Below are positions 38,381-45,738 of a stretch of DNA of 64,000 nucleotides, one piece after another. This DNA comes from Chloroflexales bacterium ZM16-3 (lineage in GTDB: Bacteria; Chloroflexota; Chloroflexia; Chloroflexales; Chloroflexaceae): NCBI GenBank assembly GCA_004138175.2, contig RYFE02000005.1, positions 62,001-126,000 of the forward strand. The letters are read 5' to 3'. The notes below the pieces were generated by a model. That model did not search any database and was not told the DNA's origin. It worked only from the letters and a program-made list of their open reading frames with translations. Each line of letters opens with the position of its first letter. Position 1 is the stretch's first letter. A program made the translations under genes and the position numbers.

Positions 38381-39829
38381 ATGTTCAAGCGCACCATCAC
38401 CACCGCCCTCGCCATGGCCCTTGCTATGGTCACGCTCGCCTTCCCGTCAGGGCAGGCACAGGCCCAGCACACCACCACCGTCGCCCCGGGCGTCTGGTCA
38501 AGTGCCATCCTCATACAGAACGTCTCGACGACGAGCGCCACGATCGAGATCAAGTTCTACGATAGCGCCGGCACGCTCAAGAAGACCTACCCGACCACGC
38601 TCAATGCCAAGGAACCGGTGACGCTGTACGTGCCAGACAAGATGTCTGATCTCGCCTCGGGCCAGTACTCGGCGGTGGTGAGCAGCACGGCCAAGGTAAT
38701 CGCCTCGGTGCAGACCTCGTCGGTCTCGCAGGGCACCGGCCCCTGGACGGCATTCGCCTATGAGGGCGTAGACTCGAACAGCACCGGCACGAAGCTGTTC
38801 TTCCCCGGCAACTACAAAGGCTACTATACATTCAACTCTGAGCTGGTCATCCAGAACAGCAGCGAATCGACGGCCACCACGCTGACGGTCGACTTCTACA
38901 AGCAGGACGGCTCGAAGATCACCACGGTGGATTTGGGCAGCCTCGGTGCCAACAGCGCCAAGACTTGGGCGATGACCGACTCGATATTTGGTGCGCTGCC
39001 CTCGGGTAACACTGGCATCTTCGGTGCCGTGGTGACGTCGAGCGCCACCCCGATCGCCGGCATCGCCAACATCTGGGCCACCAGCCCGACCAATAAGACG
39101 GCTAGCTACAATGGCGTGACCAGCGGCACAACCAGCCTGTTCGCGCCCAGCCTGTCGAACAACTACTACGGCTTCGCCTCGGCCCTGACGATTCAGAATA
39201 TTGATCAGGCGACGACGGCGACCGGCACGATCGAGTACACCAACGGCACGAAGCAGAACTTCAGCCTGGCGCCGAACGCAGCCCAGGAGTTCTACCAGCC
39301 GAATGTTAGCGGCCTGCCCAGTGGCAACACAGGGGGTTCCTTCTCGGCCAAGGTGACGGCGACCGCCGGCAGCATCGTCGGCCTGGTGAGCTATAGCCGC
39401 CCGCTGGCAGTAGACTTGGCAGGCCGACCCTTCGGCGACTTCGCTAGCTACAATTGCGCGCCGGTTGCCTCGGCTGAGGTAAACATCCCGAACATCAACA
39501 ACAACTACTACGGCTACTTCACCAATGTGACGGTGCAGAACACCGGTACGGACACCACGGACATCAAGCTGACCTATCCGGACGGCAAGACCTGGACGAT
39601 CAGCGGCGTCGCGGGGGGCGGGAACGCGAACTTCATCCACTTGCCGAACGTCACGACCAACCCCTACGCGGCTAGCACGAATATCAGCACCTCGGCGGTA
39701 GCCTCTTCATCGAACGGCAGCCTGCTTGTCGCGGTGATCCAGCATAATACCGGAGCAGGTGTGACAGGCAACAACCCGGCCAAGGTCCCATCGGACTTCC
39801 TACAGGTCTTCACCGGTACGCCGAACTAG
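38381..39829 (+). CDS. Secreted surface protein with four beta-sandwich repeats
   Basis: 482 aa from the ATG at 38381, with GGAGGGAG upstream. The signal peptide runs to about AQAQ (residues 1-28). Four repeats of ~100 residues follow. Each starts with a G-x-W/F/Y segment leading to an LVIQN- or LTIQN-type strand and ends with a VVxSxAxPIAG-like strand (SSAILIQNVS, NSELVIQNSS, ASALTIQNID, FTNVTVQNTG). No sorting signal, membrane anchor or enzyme motif is seen. It is rich in Thr, Ser, Asn and Gly, with at least ten N-x-S/T sites. It is probably an abundant cell-surface or sheath protein. It has its own promoter and terminator. Confidence 0.82.
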   Translation: MFKRTITTALAMALAMVTLAFPSGQAQAQHTTTVAPGVWSSAILIQNVSTTSATIEIKFYDSAGTLKKTYPTTLNAKEPVTLYVPDKMSDLASGQYSAVVSSTAKVIASVQTSSVSQGTGPWTAFAYEGVDSNSTGTKLFFPGNYKGYYTFNSELVIQNSSESTATTLTVDFYKQDGSKITTVDLGSLGANSAKTWAMTDSIFGALPSGNTGIFGAVVTSSATPIAGIANIWATSPTNKTASYNGVTSGTTSLFAPSLSNNYYGFASALTIQNIDQATTATGTIEYTNGTKQNFSLAPNAAQEFYQPNVSGLPSGNTGGSFSAKVTATAGSIVGLVSYSRPLAVDLAGRPFGDFASYNCAPVASAEVNIPNINNNYYGYFTNVTVQNTGTDTTDIKLTYPDGKTWTISGVAGGGNANFIHLPNVTTNPYAASTNISTSAVASSSNGSLLVAVIQHNTGAGVTGNNPAKVPSDFLQVFTGTPN

Positions 39830-39884
39830 GCATTTCAGCCTCGTCATCGCCCGACGCTGTTCGACACGACGGTGCTCTCTCTCG

Positions 39885-39931
39885 GGTGGGTGCGCGGCTG
39901 TTCCTGATGAACAGTCGCGCGCCCACCTTTT
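39885..39931 (+). terminator. Intrinsic terminator after the surface-protein gene
   Basis: 19-bp arms (GGTGGGTGCGCGGCTGTTC and its partner, with two mismatched or wobble pairs) around CTGAT are followed by TTTT. The hairpin lies 55 bp after the stop. Confidence 0.85.
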
Positions 39932-39956
39932 GCTATGGCAGGAATAGGAGCCATCT

Positions 39957-40682
39957 ATGCGATACTGCTTCGCTGTCATCCTGGCGCTGTCTGCGCTGAT
40001 CCTTGCAGCCTGTAGCACAGGGCCATCAGCCCCTCCCACCGACATGCCATTTCAGACGACACCAATGGTAGTGACACCTACCCCCGTGCAGGGGAGCGAC
40101 AGCGCCTATCCCTACCCCGCCCCGCCCGTCCAGAACAACCCGAACCCGGCCTACCCGGCCCCCGAGCCGACCGGCGACCCCCAGGGGCGGAGCCTCTCGG
40201 CTCTGAGCGCACTGGCTTTCGCACAGAGTGCCGCGCAGGCAAGCTTTGACCCCAACGCCAGACTCTACGTGATCATGCCGTCACAGGTGATGCTGACCAA
40301 CCTCGGCTCGCCGCCGGCGCTCCCCGGCTGGTTCTATAAGTTTAAGGTCGAAGGCACCGCCCGCGAGTACATCATCCAGGTTGTCAACGACCAGGCATCT
40401 GGCTCCAGCGAGGCCGAGGCCATGGAGCCCACACAGCCGCTAGAGCTACCGATCAATCTTGATCAGGTCAAGCTTGACAGTGACCAGGTCTACGCCAGTT
40501 TTGCCGAGAAGGCACCCTCGCTCGGGCTGACGGTCAGCGACCCCAAGAGCTACGATCTGGAACTTGTCAACCTTGAGGGCAAGGGCGGGCCGATCTGGAG
40601 CGTGGTCGATCCTGGTACACTGACCTGGCTCTACTCGGTCAACGCGACGACCGGCGAAGAGGTGCCGAACCCGCACAGCTAG
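39957..40682 (+). CDS. Lipoprotein of unknown function
   Basis: 241 aa. The signal peptide has lipobox LILAAC (residue 19 Cys). A Pro/Tyr-rich linker (YPYPAPPVQNNPNPAYPAPE) follows. The C-terminal ~150 residues (GWFYKFKVEGTAREYIIQVV, GPIWSVVDPGTLTWLYSVNA) look like a small globular exported domain, with LYSVNATTGE recalling PepSY-like folds. No family is certain. It is likely anchored to the outer face of the membrane. Confidence 0.75.
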   Translation: MRYCFAVILALSALILAACSTGPSAPPTDMPFQTTPMVVTPTPVQGSDSAYPYPAPPVQNNPNPAYPAPEPTGDPQGRSLSALSALAFAQSAAQASFDPNARLYVIMPSQVMLTNLGSPPALPGWFYKFKVEGTAREYIIQVVNDQASGSSEAEAMEPTQPLELPINLDQVKLDSDQVYASFAEKAPSLGLTVSDPKSYDLELVNLEGKGGPIWSVVDPGTLTWLYSVNATTGEEVPNPHS

Positions 40683-40692
40683 AACACGGAAG

Positions 40693-40724
40693 CATTGAGC
40701 CACTGAGCCACTGAGCCACTGAGG
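40693..40724. repeat. Octamer repeat CACTGAGC
   Basis: Four units follow one another: CATTGAGC, CACTGAGC, CACTGAGC, CACTGAGG. They start 11 bp after a TAG stop codon. A related array lies at 63156. Confidence 0.85.
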
Positions 40725-40745
40725 AAAGAACTTGCTCACGAGTCG

Positions 40746-40787
40746 ACTCGGGGTTCGGGGTCCGGTGCCGGACCCCGAACCCTGAGT
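40746..40787. terminator. Bidirectional hairpin between convergent genes
   Basis: GGGTTCGGGGTCCGG (40751-40765) pairs with 40768-40782 around a 2-base loop, with extra outer pairs. There is no strong T-tract. Its position between two gene ends suggests a terminator. Confidence 0.5.
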
Positions 40788-40839
40788 TGCTGGTACGTGC
40801 AGACCTGCCCAACTGTCTGTGAACTACCAGAAAGCTGTA

Positions 40840-42222
40840 CTAGCGCCCTGGCAGGAAGGTCGTGAAGATCGCATGGTACTCGCTGGTCGCGCCCGGCACG
40901 GTTGCCGAGGTGCCGCTGATCAGGTAGATGCTTGGGCCAAGCATAACGGCCTTCGCAGAGATCGCCACGTCGTCGGGGATACTGAAGCCTGTCCAGGTGA
41001 AAGATTCCTGGTCGTACTGATAGCCCAGGCGGCGGTCGGGGTCGAAGGCCAGAATCAGGCCAACCGGAGCCACAATGCCGGGGGTCGTCACCGGCTCGGG
41101 CAGCGGGGCGATCTCGCTCCAGCGCGCGCTGGCGTCGGTCGGGTCGAGGCGCAGACACTCGCGTAGCGCGCCCGCCTCGTCATTCCCGCCCACCAGGTAG
41201 ATCCAGCCCGATGCGGCGACCGCCCCGGCCGTCTGACGCGGCGAGGGGAGCGACGGTCCGCTTTGCCACACACGCAACTCCGGATCGTAGATGAACACCT
41301 CGCTGCGGCTCTGCGTGCCATCCCAGCCGCCGATCACATAGAGCCGACCCTCGAAGACAACCAGGGCGTAGCGGCTGCGGGGTGCGGGCATAGCCGGGCC
41401 CTGCTGCCAGTGCTGATCGCGCGGGTCGTAGATCTCGAGGATGTCACGCACATCGCCGCTGGCGTCTATGCCGCCGGGCACATAGATATTGCCGCGCAGC
41501 ACCACAGCACCGGCGTCGGCAACGGCGGTCGGCTTCGCGGCAGATGGGTCGCTGGCTGTCACCCAGCGGTCACTGCCGGGATCGTAGCGATCGACGGCGG
41601 CGCTCAGAGTGGCTCCGTCGCGACCGCCGATCACGTAGAGCCGGCGGTCCAGATCATAGGCCGCAAGGGCAAATCCTTCACGGGGGACGGGCATAGGCGC
41701 GTGGGAGAACCAGCGCTGATCGGCGACCGACGCTACAGCTGCGGTAGGGACGACCGGCGCGACGGGCTGAGCGGCACCCCGCATGAGCATCAGCGCGGCC
41801 ACTATCGCCACCACGGACGTCGCCGCGGCCACCCAAAGGCCGGTGCGACGCGCCACAGCCGGCGGTCGGACGGGCTCGATAAGCGCCGCGCCACCGTCAA
41901 TGTCGCGCGGGGGGGGCAGATCCGGCACAGTCGTCGCCTCAACGTCAGGCGGAGCATCAGCCGCGCCAGGTTCGCTGAGATCGGCCACGACAACGTCGGC
42001 GGACATCTCGGCGGGCACAACCAACAGCCCGTTGCGGATCGCATAGACGGTGGCCTCAGTGCGCGAGACCACCCCGATCTTGCTGAATATATTGTGCAGA
42101 TGCACCTTCACCGTGTTGGCGCTGATGCTTAGCTGCTGTGCGATCTGCTGATTACTCGCCCCGGTGGCGACAAGGCGCAGAATCTCAAGCTCGCGGTCAC
42201 TTATGGATACATCGTTTGGCAT
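40840..42222 (-). CDS. LuxR-type DNA-binding protein with membrane helix and Kelch propeller
   Basis: 460 aa. An N-terminal HTH of LuxR/GerE type (residues ~5-65: ISDRELEILRLVATGASNQQ, SANTVKVHLHNIFSKIG) comes first. A Pro/Ala-rich acidic linker follows. One transmembrane helix lies near 127-147 (GLWVAAATSVVAIVAALMLM). About six Kelch repeats fill 165-460, recognisable by YVIGGRDG, YVIGGWDG and YLVGGND. The HTH would be in the cytoplasm and the propeller outside. That makes a one-component transmembrane regulator sensing an external ligand. It is divergent from the ABC-accessory gene at 42378 and may control it or the lipoprotein. Confidence 0.88.
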   Translation of the reverse strand: MPNDVSISDRELEILRLVATGASNQQIAQQLSISANTVKVHLHNIFSKIGVVSRTEATVYAIRNGLLVVPAEMSADVVVADLSEPGAADAPPDVEATTVPDLPPPRDIDGGAALIEPVRPPAVARRTGLWVAAATSVVAIVAALMLMRGAAQPVAPVVPTAAVASVADQRWFSHAPMPVPREGFALAAYDLDRRLYVIGGRDGATLSAAVDRYDPGSDRWVTASDPSAAKPTAVADAGAVVLRGNIYVPGGIDASGDVRDILEIYDPRDQHWQQGPAMPAPRSRYALVVFEGRLYVIGGWDGTQSRSEVFIYDPELRVWQSGPSLPSPRQTAGAVAASGWIYLVGGNDEAGALRECLRLDPTDASARWSEIAPLPEPVTTPGIVAPVGLILAFDPDRRLGYQYDQESFTWTGFSIPDDVAISAKAVMLGPSIYLISGTSATVPGATSEYHAIFTTFLPGR

Positions 42223-42377
42223 ATGTACAAGCGCATTGTCTCACCCAGATTATACCTGCCGGGATCATAGCATGACCATAGGGTACAGGCAAGAATGGGC
42301 ACGGTCGGGCCGGGGTTGATGTTATAATTGAGCTAGATAGCATAGCATACTACCCAAAGCACCCAAGAGCATCGTCG

Positions 42378-44705
42378 ATGAACTTCCGCCTGATCGCGCG
42401 CGCCGCACTCATGCTCATCCTCCTCGGCGCTCTGTATCCGGTGCCATCCGCACGTGCGCAGGCATCGGTGAGCCTGACGGCGACTGCGGCATTTGAGGGC
42501 AACTACGTGCCAGGCACGTGGCTGCCGATCACCGCCCGCATCGAGAACTCTGGCACAGCTCTGAGCGCAGTGCTTGCGGCTGAGCTCCCCGGCGCGACGA
42601 TACGCCATATCGTGCCCGTCGAACTGGCCGGCGGCGCGCAGAAACAAGTCGTGATCTATGTCGCGATGGATCAGTCCGTCCGCGAGGTGCGGGTCAGCGT
42701 CGAGCAGGATGGGTCAATACTCGCCGAGCAAACCCTGGCGGTGCGGCCGCGCTCCGACGAGCGCATGCTCGGGCTGCTGTCAGGCGATGGGCTGAGCCTG
42801 AGCCTTCCCAGGCGCGAGGATCTGCCCAGCCAGCCCTTCACGGTCGTGTCCCTCAGCCCCGCCGACCTGCCTGATCAGGTGGCGGGGCTCAGCGGGCTGG
42901 GGGTCCTGCTGGCCAATAATGTGCCGCCCGATAGCCTGAGCGAGGCCCAGCGCGGCGCGCTGCTCGCCTGGGTCAATGCGGGCGGGCACCTCTTCATCGG
43001 CGGGGGTGCCGCCGACGCACTCAGCGGGTGGCTGCCGAGTGAGCTACAGGCCGCGACGACCGACGCCCAGGCTACTATCGATGATGGCCCCCTCGGCGAA
43101 CTGGCCGACGCGACCGGCCCTGGGCCGCTGAGCGGGGTGCAGCTCACCCCGCTACCTGGCGGCGTGTCGGTCGGGGCTGCCCCGACACCGGCCTGGGTGA
43201 CGCGCTCATTCGGCCAGGGCCTCGTCACCCAGTTCGCCTTCGATCCGGCGGCACCGGCTATGGAGGCATGGGAAAGCGCTCCGAGCTTCTGGGACGCCAT
43301 CCTACAGCCGACCTTTCGGGTCAGCACCCTGTTCGGCCAGCAGACAAACATCGATGTGATCCAGGAGCAGATGCTGGCCGGCACGCTCACCGCCCTACCC
43401 ACCATCCCCCAGCCGCCCGTCGACATGTTCTTTCTGTTACTGGTGATGTACACAGTGCTGATCGGGCCGGCCCTCGCCCTGTTTCTGCGCCGGATCGACC
43501 GCCAGGCATGGTCGTGGCTACTAGTGCCGCTGATCGCGGTGAGCAGCGGGCTGCTGCTGTTTACCCTGGCTATCAGCTTGCGCACTAGCGACAAGGTGGT
43601 GAGCCAGGTCAGCCTGGTAGAGGAACTAGGCAACGGTCAGGCCCGCATCCGCACGCTGATCGGTGCCCTTGCACCCCAGGACCAGGCGCTCATCACCCGA
43701 GTGTCCCCGGGCGCGATCACCCGGCCGGTGCGCGAGATCAGCGGCCTGTACGGCGATATCGGCGGCGTGAGCGGCGACCTGATACAGCAGAGCGACCAAA
43801 TGACCCTATCGATCAAGCCGTGGAAGCTCCAGGGTGTCCTCATCGAGCAGCAGCAGACGATGAGATCGATGGTCGCCACGATACAGATAGGTGAGCAGGG
43901 GTCGCAGATCGAGGTGATCAACAGGGGCGGCGAGACGCTCAGAGACGTGGTCGCGATCTATGGGGGCCGGGTGCTGCTCCTCGGCAACATCGCCCCCGAC
44001 GAGCAGAGGAGCGGGCGCTGGGCACCCAACCAGAGCATCGCCCCCGACAGAATCGCGATCATCGGCCAGATATTCGCCGATGAGGTGGCTGCGGCTAACC
44101 GCCCGGGCCAGGCGGCCAACCGGCACATCGAGCTACAGATCGCGATGGTCAACGCAGCGCTGTACCACGGCGGTAGCGACATTGAGACCGAGCCGCTGGT
44201 GTTGGGCTGGGTCGACGGCTCGCCCCTGAAGACGGAGGTCGATGCTCCCCGCGCCGCCCAGCAGAGCCTGACCCTGCTGACTATGCGGCCAGAGGTGCAG
44301 GTCAGCGGGCCGATCAGCCTACCTGAGGGCTGGCTGATCCCCGACCCGACCCTCAACCAGAGCAACGCCTGTAGCAGCAACAACCTGATCGGCGTTCGAG
44401 CGAACCCCGCGCCGGTGACGATCATCATGCGGCTGCCGAACGACCTCGGCCCGCTCAGGGCCAGCGCCCTGACCCTGACGATCGACAGCTCCGAGCGCTG
44501 GCCGAACGCTGGCATCACGACCGAGATCTACGACTGGGCGAAGGAGACATGGGTCGCGCAGAGCTTCGATGGCCCAGGAGAATTTGAGGTGGGAGACCCG
44601 GCGACCTATCTGTCCGAGGGACGACTTCAGATCCGACTGAGCGGCACCATCGAGCGGGCCGGGTGTATTGTCGCCACCGCCAGAGTCCAGGGGGCAATGC
44701 CATGA
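42378..44705 (+). CDS. Extracytoplasmic/membrane partner of an ABC-2 exporter
   Basis: 775 aa. A signal peptide ends near ARAQA (residue ~27). A beta-rich domain (EGNYVPGTWLPITARIENSG) and an alpha/beta region with GLGVLLANNVPPDSLSEAQR and GGHLFIGGGAAD follow. The latter resembles the glutamine-amidotransferase-like fold of GldG-type ABC accessory proteins. Two membrane helices lie near 349-400 (MFFLLLVMYTVLIGPALALF). A second large soluble part completes it. Its stop overlaps the start of the permease gene. TATAAT at 42323 is a possible -10. The substrate is unknown. Confidence 0.7.
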   Translation: MNFRLIARAALMLILLGALYPVPSARAQASVSLTATAAFEGNYVPGTWLPITARIENSGTALSAVLAAELPGATIRHIVPVELAGGAQKQVVIYVAMDQSVREVRVSVEQDGSILAEQTLAVRPRSDERMLGLLSGDGLSLSLPRREDLPSQPFTVVSLSPADLPDQVAGLSGLGVLLANNVPPDSLSEAQRGALLAWVNAGGHLFIGGGAADALSGWLPSELQAATTDAQATIDDGPLGELADATGPGPLSGVQLTPLPGGVSVGAAPTPAWVTRSFGQGLVTQFAFDPAAPAMEAWESAPSFWDAILQPTFRVSTLFGQQTNIDVIQEQMLAGTLTALPTIPQPPVDMFFLLLVMYTVLIGPALALFLRRIDRQAWSWLLVPLIAVSSGLLLFTLAISLRTSDKVVSQVSLVEELGNGQARIRTLIGALAPQDQALITRVSPGAITRPVREISGLYGDIGGVSGDLIQQSDQMTLSIKPWKLQGVLIEQQQTMRSMVATIQIGEQGSQIEVINRGGETLRDVVAIYGGRVLLLGNIAPDEQRSGRWAPNQSIAPDRIAIIGQIFADEVAAANRPGQAANRHIELQIAMVNAALYHGGSDIETEPLVLGWVDGSPLKTEVDAPRAAQQSLTLLTMRPEVQVSGPISLPEGWLIPDPTLNQSNACSSNNLIGVRANPAPVTIIMRLPNDLGPLRASALTLTIDSSERWPNAGITTEIYDWAKETWVAQSFDGPGEFEVGDPATYLSEGRLQIRLSGTIERAGCIVATARVQGAMP

Positions 44706-45676
44706 TCCGTCGCAACCTGCTCGGCCCGGTGCTGTTCAAAGAGCTGGCCACGCTGCTGCGCGGCAGCCGCGCCGCCCTGATGATCACGGTCTATGTCGGG
44801 ATGGTGCTGATCAGCGCCCGGCTGTTCTACGGCGTGACGGCGAGCCAGCTCGACTTCGGCCAGCCGCTGCTTAGCGCCCAGATCGGCCAGGTGATCTTTA
44901 TCGGGGTGAGCCTGGTAATCCAGACCATGACGCTCTTTCTGGCACCGGCGACGACCCTGAGCGCCGTCAGCCATGAGTATGAGCGCGGCACCTTCGAGCT
45001 GATCCAGGCCACGCCGCTCTCGGCGAGCCAGCTGATTATCGACAAACTGATCGCCGCGATGGCCTTCCTGCTGCTGCTGCTGATCGCCGCCATGCCGGCC
45101 TTCACCCTAGTGCTGTTGTTCGGCGGCCTGATGATCAGCGATCTGGTGCCGGTGGTGATCGTCATCCTGATGACGGCGGTGGTCGGCTGTGCCTTCGGGC
45201 TCTTCTGCTCGGCGGTCACCCGGCAGACGTTCAACGCCACGCTGCTCTGCTACGCGGTGCTGATCAGCCTGGTGGGCGGGACTCTCTTCGCGGCCAGCAT
45301 CTGGTCACTGATCAATGGTCTTAGCGCGGCCCCGCCAAGCCTGGTGGTGGCCAACCCGCTCTCGGCGATCGCCACCGTCCTCGCGCCGATCCGCCCGCCT
45401 GACGACTCGTTTACCGGGGGCTTCCGGCCCCTGGTGCTGCTCAGCCTGCTCTCGCGGGGGGTGATCGATAACCGTGGCGTGATCGCGCCCACCTACCATG
45501 CGACGGCGGTGATCTATGGGGCGCTCACGATCTCGCTTATCTGGGGCACTCTGGTGGCCGTCCGCCCGCGACTCCGGCTTACCCGCGAGGATGGGGTGAT
45601 GCTCGCGGCGCTGCTCGTCTACGGGCTGCTCGCCTACATGCTGCGCGGCTGGTGGGTGCCGGGGATCTTTCCGTAG
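44702..45676 (+). CDS. ABC-2 type membrane permease
   Basis: 324 aa from the ATG at 44702 (ATGA overlap). About six helices occur. The family motif SHEYERGTFELIQATPLSAS follows the second helix, as in ABC-2 permeases that export drugs, lipids or polysaccharides. No ATPase gene lies in the window next to it, so the motor subunit must be encoded elsewhere. The coupled upstream gene is its likely periplasmic partner. Confidence 0.88.
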   Translation: MIRRNLLGPVLFKELATLLRGSRAALMITVYVGMVLISARLFYGVTASQLDFGQPLLSAQIGQVIFIGVSLVIQTMTLFLAPATTLSAVSHEYERGTFELIQATPLSASQLIIDKLIAAMAFLLLLLIAAMPAFTLVLLFGGLMISDLVPVVIVILMTAVVGCAFGLFCSAVTRQTFNATLLCYAVLISLVGGTLFAASIWSLINGLSAAPPSLVVANPLSAIATVLAPIRPPDDSFTGGFRPLVLLSLLSRGVIDNRGVIAPTYHATAVIYGALTISLIWGTLVAVRPRLRLTREDGVMLAALLVYGLLAYMLRGWWVPGIFP

Positions 45677-45704
45677 CTGGTGACAGGGGACAGGGGGCAA
45701 GGGA

Positions 45705-45727
45705 CAGGGAGGGCCAAGCCCTCCCTG
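45705..45727. terminator. Hairpin between convergent genes
   Basis: CAGGGAGGGC-CAA-GCCCTCCCTG is a perfect 10-bp stem. It lies 29 bp after the permease stop and 12 bp from the convergent gene's end. The same AGGGAGGG stem recurs at 51087. Confidence 0.7.
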
Positions 45728-45738
45728 AAACCCTCCCC

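Noticed and set aside
38498-39640. Long open frame antisense to the surface-protein gene
   Set aside because: No ribosome site, no recognisable domain, and composition typical of a reverse-strand shadow.
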